Below are positions 43,208-51,864 of a stretch of 64,000 bases of DNA, in pieces. Under the pieces are notes generated by a model, which ran no database searches, was not told the DNA's origin, and saw only the letters and a list, made by a program, of their open reading frames with translations. Positions within the stretch are counted from its first letter, which is position 1, and each line of letters starts with the position of its first letter. Source of the DNA: Bacteroidales bacterium (lineage in GTDB: Bacteria > Bacteroidota > Bacteroidia > Bacteroidales > VadinHA17); NCBI GenBank assembly GCA_029974835.1, contig JARKQN010000110.1:1-64000 (forward strand), in the 5' to 3' direction. The position numbers and the translations under genes were made by a program.

Positions 43208-45525
43208 AACACAAAGTTCTTTAACCCCGGGTTTTTGCCGTTTAACAAAGGTATTTTCAGAATAAACTCTGAGCCTTTTCCTGTTTCTGACCTGAGCAGA
43301 ATTTCACCGTTGAGCAGTTCAGCGTATGCTTTGCTGATAGCCAGTCCCAGGCCTGTTCCTTCGGTTTTGTTTGTTCCCTTTTTCATTATCTGGAAGAATC
43401 TTTCAAATATTTTTTCACGGTACTCTTCGGGAATGCCGGGCCCGGTATCTTTCACCGAGAAGCTTGCATAACCGGGCAGCTTTTCAAACTCAAATTCTAT
43501 AAGCCCTCCTGCAGGAGTAAACTTAAAGGCATTGTTAAGCAAGTTGGTGATTATCTGCACAAGTTTTGTTTCGTCGGTCATAACGGAATGTTCGCCTGCC
43601 TGGAACTTAGTTTTGAAAACAATACCCGACTGGTCGGCTTTCAGGCTATACTGGAGGGCAAGATTGTCCAACACCCGGTTGAGGCTGACTTCTGAGATCT
43701 CCACTTTTACTCTTCCTGTTTCGATATTGGATATTTCCACAATGTCGGAAATTATTGACAGCAGTTGTTTGCTGCTTTGCACGATCAGCTCCGCGTAATT
43801 GCGGTTTGTTTCGTCGAGGCCACCCTCTGAGGCGAGCAGCGAGGCGAAGCCCACGATTGAGTTCATCGGGGTTCTTATTTCATGCGATATATTGTGCAGA
43901 AATGCCGTTTTCAGCCTGTCGCTTTCTTCGGCTTTCTCCTTGGCCGTGACAAGGTCGGAATGAATCTTTTTCTTTTCAGTTATGTCGTGGATGATGGAAT
44001 AGAGGTATGCTTTTCCTCCGGTTTCTATTCTGGTAGAAAAGACTTCAACCTCTTTTTTTGTTCCGTCGGCCAGCCTGTGGATGGCTTCAAAATTTGTTTC
44101 ACCTTCCCTGATCACCTGAGCCATCAGGCTGTTTACCTTTGCATTGGAAGCTTCATTAATATTGAAAATTGTCATATGCTTCAGATCTTCACAGGAGTAG
44201 CCATAAAAATCTGAAGCGGCCCTGTTTGCATCAACAATTCTGCCGGAACCTGGCTCGATGATAAGCATAACCGAAGAATGGGCCTCAAACAGCTTACGGA
44301 ATCTTTCCTCACTCTGTCTCAGGTAATCTTCTGTTTTTTTTCTGTCGGTAATATCGGTGGCCACTCCCAGTACAGCAGGTTTGTCATGGCCGGGATGCAT
44401 ATACGGAATTTTCACTGTCTGGAACCATCCTTCACTGCCGTCCCTTCTGAGTACTTTTTCTTCGGGGATAAAGACCGGTTTACCTTTTCTTATGACCTCC
44501 AGGTCAAATTTCCGGTACCATTCCACCTGTTCCTCGGATGCTCCGTAGTCGCGGTCGGTCTTTCCCTCTATTTCTTCGGGCGACAGGCCGAACAGGTCTG
44601 CCAGAGCCTTATTGGCAAGCAGGAACCTGCCTTCCATGTCTTTAGCGAATATATAAGCCGGTACGAGATCCATTATCTGCCGGAGCTGTCTGAGCCTGAG
44701 CCTTATTTCCTCCTCCGCCCTTCGCCGGTCGGTGATATCGCGCATGGTGTCCATAATATAGAGGGGCTGCCCCTCGCTGCCGGTGATGAGATTGGCACAA
44801 AGCTCTGCCCGGAACCATGAACCATCCTTTCTCAGAATTCTTATTTCCTTGTCCCTCAGAGAACCTTTATGCAAAATTTCCTCAAAAAATTCAACAGCCA
44901 TACCCCTGTCGTCGGGATGAATCATTTCAAATGTGTTAACCTTCATTATTTCATCATCACTGTCATATCCGAGCATTTCCCTTTTGCGCCGGTTAATATA
45001 ACTCAGTCTGCCTTGCAGGTCGAATAGAGAGAGCCCGTCCTGGATTGTCTCGACCAGAGTGTGATACCGGTTCTCGCTTTCACGGAGGGCTTCCTCTGCA
45101 TTTTTGCGTGAAGTTATATCGATCAGTGTGCCTTCAAAGTACAGGATCTTTCCGTTTGCATCGTAAACCGGATAGGAATTTTCGAGGACCGTTATATTCC
45201 TTCCATCCTTTCTTTTCAGTTTAAGTTCAACATCATTCAGGACACCTTTTTGCAGAATCCTGCTGATAAAGAGATCCCTGTCGGCAGGATTTACATAGAG
45301 GTCGGTTGAAATATTCAGTTGCTTCAGTTCGTCTTCCGAATCATAGCCCAGCATTTTTATGAGAGCCGGGTTGGCAGTTAATATTTTACCTTCGGGAGTG
45401 CTGCGGTAAATGCCATCGTGTACGTTGTTGAAAAGAATCTTATATATATCCTCATTTTCGGTACCGGCAGATTCCTTCTGCCTCATGGTTTTACTGGTCT
45501 GGTTCATCAGCGATGAATTTTTCAT
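43204..45525 (-). CDS. Soluble PAS-domain sensor histidine kinase
   Basis: A 773-residue kinase without membrane segments, so it senses cytoplasmic cues. Four PAS domains lie in the first 520 residues, each with recognisable cores (GIYRSTPEGKILTANPALIK; GLSLFDLQGRLSYINRRKRE; PAYIFAKDMEGRFLLANKAL; VMLIIEPGSGRIVDANRAAS). Then comes HisKA (LHNISHEIRTPMNSIVGFAS, phospho-His near 547) and an HATPase domain ending FEKLPGYASFSVKDTGPGIP and GTGLGLAISKAY. No receiver domain is fused and no response regulator is next to it; the coupled partner is a phosphatase. Confidence 0.93.
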   Translation of the reverse strand: MKNSSLMNQTSKTMRQKESAGTENEDIYKILFNNVHDGIYRSTPEGKILTANPALIKMLGYDSEDELKQLNISTDLYVNPADRDLFISRILQKGVLNDVELKLKRKDGRNITVLENSYPVYDANGKILYFEGTLIDITSRKNAEEALRESENRYHTLVETIQDGLSLFDLQGRLSYINRRKREMLGYDSDDEIMKVNTFEMIHPDDRGMAVEFFEEILHKGSLRDKEIRILRKDGSWFRAELCANLITGSEGQPLYIMDTMRDITDRRRAEEEIRLRLRQLRQIMDLVPAYIFAKDMEGRFLLANKALADLFGLSPEEIEGKTDRDYGASEEQVEWYRKFDLEVIRKGKPVFIPEEKVLRRDGSEGWFQTVKIPYMHPGHDKPAVLGVATDITDRKKTEDYLRQSEERFRKLFEAHSSVMLIIEPGSGRIVDANRAASDFYGYSCEDLKHMTIFNINEASNAKVNSLMAQVIREGETNFEAIHRLADGTKKEVEVFSTRIETGGKAYLYSIIHDITEKKKIHSDLVTAKEKAEESDRLKTAFLHNISHEIRTPMNSIVGFASLLASEGGLDETNRNYAELIVQSSKQLLSIISDIVEISNIETGRVKVEISEVSLNRVLDNLALQYSLKADQSGIVFKTKFQAGEHSVMTDETKLVQIITNLLNNAFKFTPAGGLIEFEFEKLPGYASFSVKDTGPGIPEEYREKIFERFFQIMKKGTNKTEGTGLGLAISKAYAELLNGEILLRSETGKGSEFILKIPLLNGKNPGLKNFVL

Positions 45526-45693
45526 TAATGACCCAACAGGTTATTCGGGCAGTTAAAAATAGTATTTGTAATTTATAATCTTAATAATCAGGTTAAAATT
45601 ATGTAAAACCTTTTCAATATTACGCAGCGATAAAAATTAGTATTTTAGAATCGTTAAAAACTTATTCACCTAAGCCGGTAAAACCTGTAACGA

Positions 45694-46743
45694 ATGAAAA
45701 AATATTTATGGTTAATGCTTGTGGCAGGGTTGCTGCTTTCCTGCAAAACACAGCAACTTTACCTTAATGTAACAGAGCCTGCCGTTGTCACGCTTCCTCC
45801 GGGTGTACATTCGGCGGGGATAGTCGACAGGAGTGAAGCCTCGAAGGAAGCAAAGGCGCTCGATGCTATCGACAAAGTGCTTACCCTTGAAGGGGCAGGA
45901 CTCGACAGAGCGGGGGCAGATGCAGCCATTGAGGGACTGGCATCGAAACTGGTCGCCGACGGCCGGATCACCGAACTGAAAAGGATTAATGAGAAATTTG
46001 ATGCAGTCCATCTTGCCGGTCCTTTTCCGCCGCCGATCGACTGGACTGTTGTCGACAGGGTATGCTCTGAGAATTCGGTGGATATACTGTTCTCCCTTGA
46101 GGCATTTGATACAGATACCAGAATAAACTACCAGGTCATTAAAGGAGGCCCTCCAAAAACCCTCCTTGGCGCCGTGACAGGAGTCGAGCACAGGGCCGAT
46201 ATGCAGACACTGGTAAAAACCGCATGGAGAATATATTATCCTTCCCGCCAGACAGTCCTTGATGAGTTCCCTGTTGTCCACAGCCTCAATTTCTCGGCAA
46301 CGGGACTTACCCCGGTGGTGGCTGCCGCCGCCCTTATTGACAGAAAGGAAGCTGTTAAAAAGGTAGGAATCAGAGCAGGGGAAATCTATGCGTCAAGAAT
46401 AATCCCCTACCAGATTGAAGTTGAAAGAGATTATTATGTAAAGGGAACGGATAACTTCAGAACAGCAATGAGAAAAGCAAGGACAGGAAAATGGGATGAG
46501 GCCGGTGACCTATGGAGGAAGGAAACACAGAATCCTTCCGGAAAAATAGCCGGCCGTGCTCATTACAACATGGCCATAATTGAGGAGATTAACGGCAACC
46601 TGCCCGCTGCCCGGGAATGGGCGGAGAAGGCTTATGAAAACTATAATCTCAGAAAGGCGCTCAAATACGTCAGAATTATTGAGAACAGGATGAGAGAGAA
46701 CGAACTTCTGCAAATACAGGAAGAAAGACAATACCAGAGATAA
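45694..46743 (+). CDS. DUF6340 family lipoprotein
   Basis: A 349-residue envelope lipoprotein (MKKYLWLMLVAGLLLSC lipobox). The mature sequence matches the Bacteroidetes DUF6340 pattern: QLYLNVTEPAVVTLPPGVHS, GIVDRSE, NSVDILFSLEAFDTDT. The C-terminal part (AHYNMAIIEEINGNLPAARE) is TPR-like. Function is unknown. The Gfo/Idh/MocA gene starts 22 bases later, so both may be on one transcript. The 168 bases upstream hold no clear feature. Confidence 0.8.
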   Translation: MKKYLWLMLVAGLLLSCKTQQLYLNVTEPAVVTLPPGVHSAGIVDRSEASKEAKALDAIDKVLTLEGAGLDRAGADAAIEGLASKLVADGRITELKRINEKFDAVHLAGPFPPPIDWTVVDRVCSENSVDILFSLEAFDTDTRINYQVIKGGPPKTLLGAVTGVEHRADMQTLVKTAWRIYYPSRQTVLDEFPVVHSLNFSATGLTPVVAAAALIDRKEAVKKVGIRAGEIYASRIIPYQIEVERDYYVKGTDNFRTAMRKARTGKWDEAGDLWRKETQNPSGKIAGRAHYNMAIIEEINGNLPAAREWAEKAYENYNLRKALKYVRIIENRMRENELLQIQEERQYQR

Positions 46744-46765
46744 ACAAACCAAAACCTTTTTAACC

Positions 46766-48172
46766 ATGAAAAAAACTACCGGAAGAAGCACCAGGCGCGA
46801 ATTCCTGGCTAAAACCACCGTTGCTGCAGCAGGCCTTGCACTCGGAACCAAGGCATTGACAGCATCTGAATACAGCAGGATAACCGGCTCTAACGAAAAA
46901 ATCAGGGTCGGCTTTATCGGCCTCGGAAACAGAGGGTCGCAGTTGCTGCGGCTCTTTATGTCGAACCCCGATTGCGAAGTCGCAGCTTTCTGCGACGTTT
47001 ATGAACCTTACATGTCCCGCGACAGGAGCCTGGTGGAACCGAGATATATCAGGGAACTCGGAAGCCAGATTCCTCAGATGGGTGAGAAATTTCAGAATCC
47101 CGTAAAAAAATATTCCGATTTCAGAAAACTGCTGGAAGACAAAGATATCGATGCCGTGGTTATTGCAACTCCCGACCACTGGCACACCATCCAGACTATC
47201 CAGGCAATACAGGCCGGGAAAGATGTTTATGTCGAAAAGCCGTTAACGATAACAATCAGAGAGGGAAGAATGATGGTCGAAGCCCAGGCAAAAAGCAAAC
47301 AGGTGGTGGCAGTCGGTCTTAACAGAAGGGGCAATTCCGTATATCAGAAACTTGCCAGGGAGATTCCCGCCGGCAAAATAGGGAAAGTAACTGTGGCCCA
47401 GGCTTTCAGAATAAACAATATGTTTCCCGACGGCATCGGCAAAATGAAGGATGAAAACCCTCCTGCAGGTCTTAACTGGGACATGTGGCTGGGTCCAAGG
47501 GCCTACAGGCCTTACAGATACAATATTTCACCCTATAAATTCAGATGGTGGAGCGATTATTCAAGCCAGATGGGTAACTGGGGTGTACATTTTATGGACG
47601 TAATAAGATGGATGGCAGGGGAAACCGCACCCGTTGCAATTTCAGCTCACGGAGGCAGGTACATCGTTGCCGACGACAGCGATATCCCCGATACAATGCA
47701 GGTAACATACGAGTTTAAATCGGGACTGATTGTTAATTTCTGCATATACGAAGCAAGCAGCGGCGGACTTTTTCAGTTCGGAGAAGTGGAACTGAGAGGT
47801 ACAAAAGGAACCCTGTGGGCCAATGAAAGCGGCTACAGAATTACTGCAGCCCGGCCGGGACAGTTCCAGACATGGACAAAACAGATTGAGGATGAGGTTT
47901 TTGATTCACGCAATGAGCCTCTTCCCGATGGCAGCAGCCGCGACAGTACTGCAGCCCTTGTACGTAATTTCCTCGACTGTGTCAAATCGAGGCAGACACC
48001 CCTCTGCCCGCTCGAAGAGGGACACAGGTCAACAAGCTTTGCCCACCTCGCAAATATCGCGGTTAAGGTTAAATCAAGGCTCGAATGGGATCCGGTGAAG
48101 GAAAGATTTACAAATAATGAAGCTGCCAACCATCTGCTTCATTATGAATACCGCAAACCCTGGAAATTATAA
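46766..48172 (+). CDS. Tat-exported Gfo/Idh/MocA-family oxidoreductase
   Basis: A 468-residue NAD(P)-dependent sugar dehydrogenase-like protein with a twin-arginine signal (GRSTRREFLAKTTVAAAGLA). The Rossmann fold starts at RVGFIGLGNRGSQ and is followed by VVIATPDHWHTIQ and AGKDVYVEKPLT, the family's active-site Lys segment. The C-terminal domain has GNWGVHFMDVIRWM. Tat export is used for proteins folded with bound cofactor, which fits tightly bound NAD. It begins a run of three Tat-type genes spaced 11 and 9 bases apart. The sugar substrate is unknown. Confidence 0.9.
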   Translation: MKKTTGRSTRREFLAKTTVAAAGLALGTKALTASEYSRITGSNEKIRVGFIGLGNRGSQLLRLFMSNPDCEVAAFCDVYEPYMSRDRSLVEPRYIRELGSQIPQMGEKFQNPVKKYSDFRKLLEDKDIDAVVIATPDHWHTIQTIQAIQAGKDVYVEKPLTITIREGRMMVEAQAKSKQVVAVGLNRRGNSVYQKLAREIPAGKIGKVTVAQAFRINNMFPDGIGKMKDENPPAGLNWDMWLGPRAYRPYRYNISPYKFRWWSDYSSQMGNWGVHFMDVIRWMAGETAPVAISAHGGRYIVADDSDIPDTMQVTYEFKSGLIVNFCIYEASSGGLFQFGEVELRGTKGTLWANESGYRITAARPGQFQTWTKQIEDEVFDSRNEPLPDGSSRDSTAALVRNFLDCVKSRQTPLCPLEEGHRSTSFAHLANIAVKVKSRLEWDPVKERFTNNEAANHLLHYEYRKPWKL

Positions 48173-48183
48173 AATCGGGTGGC

Positions 48184-49161
48184 ATGGAAAAGGGAAAAAA
48201 TCATTACACACGAAGAGGCTTTGTTAACCTGATGGCTTCTGCAGCTGCCGCCGCTCCGGCAGCTTATGTGACAGGTTATCTCCCCGAAACACCTCAGGAG
48301 CCCGAAGGGAAACGATATATTCACATATTTACAAAACCCCTGCAGTGGCTCTCTTACGATATGATGGCCGGGACGGTTGCAGCTGCCGGCGCCCACGGAA
48401 TCGATTTACCGGTGCGCCCCGGCGGCCATGTTCTGCCCGAAAATGTTAAAAGAGACCTGCCCCTCGCCGTAAAGGCTGCCAGAAGTCACGGCCTCAGGGT
48501 CGATATGATCGTGACTTCCATTACAGCTGCAGGAGAAAAATATACCGAAGATATTCTGGGAACGGCATCAGACCTCGGAATAAAATACTACCGGCTCGGG
48601 TATATCAACTATGACGAAAAAACAGGCATCTGGAATACTCTTCAGAAATACAAACCTGTTTTCGGGGAGCTCGAAAAATTAAACAGAAAATACGGTATTC
48701 ACGGAGCTTACCAGAACCATTACGGAACAAGGATTGGAGGACCGGTATGGGACCTGTTCGAACTCCTTAAAGACCTGGATCCCCGGTATATCGGATGCCA
48801 GTACGATGTGAGGCATGCCGTGGCTGAAGGAGGTAGCTCGTGGGTGAACGGCCTTAAACTGATTGCCCCGTGGGTGAAATGCACCGATATAAAAGACTTT
48901 AAATGGACACAGGCCGGAAACGGCAGGTGGAACCCCGAAAGTGTCCCGCTCGGAAACGGGATGGTGAACTTTGAAGAGTATTTCAGAATAGTAAAAAGTT
49001 ACAATATCACCGGTCCCGTGTCAATACACCTCGAATATCCTCCGTTTGAAAGATTCAATGAGAAACTGCCCGACGAAGAGAAACGGAAACTCTTCATCAC
49101 TGCAATGAAGAAAGATGTAGATACACTGAAGGGATTTTTTGAGAAATATCAGCTTGATTGA
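48184..49161 (+). CDS. Tat-exported xylose-isomerase-like TIM-barrel protein
   Basis: A 325-residue sugar isomerase/epimerase-like protein. The N-terminus has a twin-arginine motif and Ala-rich helix (HYTRRGFVNLMASAAAAAPA). The barrel contains GIDLPVRPGGHVLPENVKRD, YYRLGYINYD, HGAYQNHYGTRIGG, GCQYDVRHAVAEGG and VSIHLEYPPF, which fit the AP-endonuclease 2 / xylose isomerase fold with metal ligands. It is the middle gene of the Tat run and probably works on the product of the dehydrogenase before it. Confidence 0.85.
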   Translation: MEKGKNHYTRRGFVNLMASAAAAAPAAYVTGYLPETPQEPEGKRYIHIFTKPLQWLSYDMMAGTVAAAGAHGIDLPVRPGGHVLPENVKRDLPLAVKAARSHGLRVDMIVTSITAAGEKYTEDILGTASDLGIKYYRLGYINYDEKTGIWNTLQKYKPVFGELEKLNRKYGIHGAYQNHYGTRIGGPVWDLFELLKDLDPRYIGCQYDVRHAVAEGGSSWVNGLKLIAPWVKCTDIKDFKWTQAGNGRWNPESVPLGNGMVNFEEYFRIVKSYNITGPVSIHLEYPPFERFNEKLPDEEKRKLFITAMKKDVDTLKGFFEKYQLD

Positions 49162-49170
49162 GAAAAACGG

Positions 49171-50553
49171 ATGAACAGAAGAGAATTTGCAAAAAAGGCC
49201 GGCATTGTGGCTGCCGGTCTGGGTGCCTTGCAGGCAGCGGGAGTGTCCGGCTGCGCAGGCAGGAAAAATACCATTGAGATCATTGCCGCAAAAGGCGCTT
49301 TTGAGAAAGAACCTCTTTTAAGACCTTTCGGATTCAAGGGAGGATACATGACTGAAATATGGCAGACGGCAGCAATGCTTGAAAGTGCCAGCGGTATAAA
49401 AAAGACAGGTGTCTGCACGCAGAATGTGCTCTGGAGCGACGCCGGAGTATTCGCCGCCAACGACGAAGAAAAGGGGAATGCCCTGATGTACGACCTGACA
49501 AACCATGCTCTTAAGCTTGTAACCGGAAGAAGGTTCAGGACACCGGTCGACCTCCTTGAATCAGTTATTGACGAGTTGCTCGATTACGGCCGCAAATCGA
49601 CAGGCAAAGCCGATCTCAGGAAAACATTCGTGCTTAATTCCCTCGTCGGAGTTGACAATGCCGCCTGGCTTCTGTATGCCGCAGAGAACAAAATTAACTC
49701 CTTCGATGAGATGATCCCTGAGGAGTACAGGGCAGGTCTGAGCAATCATCATGATAAAATTGCCAGCATTCCGCTTATGGCATATTCCATCCCGGTGGAA
49801 GAAATCAGGGCTGCTGCTGATCAGGGTTATTTCTTTATGAAGATAAAGATCGGACAACCCGGGACACAGGAGGAGATGCTTCAGAAGGACATGGAGCGTC
49901 TCACCGCAATACATGACGCCATCGGGGGCGCAAGAACGCCATGGACCGGTGACGGCAGGCTTCCGTACTATTTCGATGCCAACGGCAGGTATGAAAAAAA
50001 GGAGACTCTTCTGAGACTGCTTGACCATGCCCGGAAAATAGGTGCTTTCGATCAGATAGCAATTATTGAGGAGCCGTTTCCGGAAGAGGCTGAAATCGAT
50101 ATATCCGATATCCCGGTGAGAATTGCAGCCGATGAGAGTGCGCATACCGATACTGATGCCCTCGAAAGGATAAAAAGAGGATACCGCGCCATAGCTTTGA
50201 AGGCAATAGCCAAAACCCTCAGCATGACTCTGAAAATCATAAAAGTTGCAAGGGAACATAAAATACCATGTTTCTGCGCCGACCTGACCGTCAACCCGCT
50301 TCTGGTGGAATGGAATAAAAACGTGGCAGCAAGGCTTGACCCTTTCCCGGGACTGGGTCTTGGTCTGCTCGAAACCAACGGACACCAGAACTACGCCAAC
50401 TGGGCCGCAATGCGCGGGTATCACCCGTACCCGTCAGCCCGCTGGGCGGAAACGCGAAACGGCTTATTTGAACTTGACGACGATTATTACAGCAAGAGCG
50501 GCGGTATTTTCATCGAACCGAAACATTTTACAGATCTGATAAACCGGAAGTGA
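49171..50553 (+). CDS. Tat-exported enolase-superfamily (mandelate racemase/muconate-lactonising-like) lipoprotein
   Basis: A 460-residue enolase-superfamily protein. It starts MNRREFAKKAGIVAAGLGAL and has a lipobox-like VSGC, so it should be exported by Tat and lipid-anchored. The superfamily active-site set is complete: MKIKIG near 223-227, YFDANGRY near 268, IIEEPFPEE near 300, IAADESAH near 320 and ALKAIAKT near 345. Members abstract the proton next to a carboxylate, so an acid-sugar dehydratase or epimerase is expected. Being outside the cytoplasm is unusual for this superfamily. It ends the three-gene run; the next gene is on the other strand. Confidence 0.85.
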   Translation: MNRREFAKKAGIVAAGLGALQAAGVSGCAGRKNTIEIIAAKGAFEKEPLLRPFGFKGGYMTEIWQTAAMLESASGIKKTGVCTQNVLWSDAGVFAANDEEKGNALMYDLTNHALKLVTGRRFRTPVDLLESVIDELLDYGRKSTGKADLRKTFVLNSLVGVDNAAWLLYAAENKINSFDEMIPEEYRAGLSNHHDKIASIPLMAYSIPVEEIRAAADQGYFFMKIKIGQPGTQEEMLQKDMERLTAIHDAIGGARTPWTGDGRLPYYFDANGRYEKKETLLRLLDHARKIGAFDQIAIIEEPFPEEAEIDISDIPVRIAADESAHTDTDALERIKRGYRAIALKAIAKTLSMTLKIIKVAREHKIPCFCADLTVNPLLVEWNKNVAARLDPFPGLGLGLLETNGHQNYANWAAMRGYHPYPSARWAETRNGLFELDDDYYSKSGGIFIEPKHFTDLINRK

Positions 50554-50616
50554 TACATCAGGCAACCCGGAGACGCCGGTAGTGTCCGGTTCAATAGCCG
50601 TCTGCTGCGACCGGCG

Positions 50617-51750
50617 TTAATCGTCAAATGTCATCTTTTTGAAATCAGTAAGGTCGAGGGCCTTCCTGCGGTACATCCTTTTAAGCTGTTTTTCCTCCTC
50701 CTTTTGGGTCAGGCGGCTGAGTCCGAAATAGGAGTACGAAGTAAATTCGTTACCGTATGCCTCAAAAGGCACAAGTGCTTCAATGGCAGATTTGTATAAG
50801 CTTTTTGCAGCATTGTTGTTGCGGTATTTCTTTTCCTGCAGCAATCCTTTAAAAACCAGCAATTCAGCTCTGTAATAAGCATTCGTATCGGATCCGGAAT
50901 GACTCAGAATAACACTTTCAGCTTCATTATATTTCTTAAGCAGAAGCAGGTTCTTGATATACATGGACCTGAAAAGGACATTGGAAGGATACCTGTTGTA
51001 CAGTTCCTTTGAATAGGGAAGAGCCCCCTGGTAATCCGTTTCAAAATGCATTTTGATCCAGGAAAGCATTGAGAGCGCTTCAGCTTTAAGCGCCATGGCT
51101 TTATTACTGCAGATTTCGAGCTGTTCGATGCCCTTCTTCATGTTACCCTGTGGAAAAAGAAAAGCAACAGTTTTATATACCGGCCTTACTTTCGGATATG
51201 CATCCCGGTAATAATTATAGACTCCTGAAAAGAAATAGAAGTCAGGGCATTCGTTTGTCAGCTTCATTGAACGCATAAGCGGCCTGTATGTCTGGGACGC
51301 CAGCGGCATTACTTCGCTGCTCAGTCCGTTGTCGGCGTAGAAGAGAAGCAGTAACCCTCTGGCGCTGAGGTTGGCCAGCAGGTATTCAGTGGAATATCCG
51401 TCGGGAGGGTAACTGGCAGGTTCCGATTTTTCAATGCACCCCCGAAGTATCTTCTCATATTTTGCCCTGCCGGGTGAAGAAGCGGTTAAGGGAAATCCTT
51501 CCCAGTAAATCATCATACCCCGGTAAAGATCACAAACAGGATGTCCGGGATGCCGCCGCGCAAGTTCGGCATACACTTCCTCCGCTACGCGGAAATCCAT
51601 ATTGTAAATACTTTCTATCCCTTCACTGATCAGTCTTACCGATACCGAGTCCTTTAAAACCTGTCCCTGAGATTTTTCTGCCGGATTCAAAAAAAGAAAG
51701 GCAGCTGCCAGCAAAAAAATCATGAACTTCTTTATTTCACCCCGGTACAT
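50617..51750 (-). CDS. Exported TPR-like protein of unknown function
   Basis: The 377 residues begin with a signal peptide (KKFMIFLLAAAFLFLNPAEK). The rest is helical with TPR-like units (NMDFRVAEEVYAELARRHPG, DYQGALPYSKELYNRYPSNV, KKYNEAESVILSHSGSD). A Met at residue 10 is another possible start. It stands alone, convergent with the Tat run and divergent from the antiporter gene. Its job is unknown. Confidence 0.75.
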   Translation of the reverse strand: MYRGEIKKFMIFLLAAAFLFLNPAEKSQGQVLKDSVSVRLISEGIESIYNMDFRVAEEVYAELARRHPGHPVCDLYRGMMIYWEGFPLTASSPGRAKYEKILRGCIEKSEPASYPPDGYSTEYLLANLSARGLLLLFYADNGLSSEVMPLASQTYRPLMRSMKLTNECPDFYFFSGVYNYYRDAYPKVRPVYKTVAFLFPQGNMKKGIEQLEICSNKAMALKAEALSMLSWIKMHFETDYQGALPYSKELYNRYPSNVLFRSMYIKNLLLLKKYNEAESVILSHSGSDTNAYYRAELLVFKGLLQEKKYRNNNAAKSLYKSAIEALVPFEAYGNEFTSYSYFGLSRLTQKEEEKQLKRMYRRKALDLTDFKKMTFDD

Positions 51751-51816
51751 AAATTAAGGATAATGAAACGGAATTAAGGAATGTAAAGGTAATCAAATAA
51801 CATTTACAATCCGGTG

Positions 51817-51847
51817 TTTGATATACCTGGCTAAATTTCTATTTTTG
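51817..51847 (+). promoter_or_regulatory. Promoter for the antiporter-oxidoreductase pair
   Basis: TTTG at 51817-51820 and TATTTTTG at 51840-51847 are separated by 19 bases, the closest match to the full Bacteroidetes consensus in the window. The ATG follows 17 bases later. Confidence 0.7.
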
Positions 51848-51864
51848 GATAGCGGTAGAAACAG

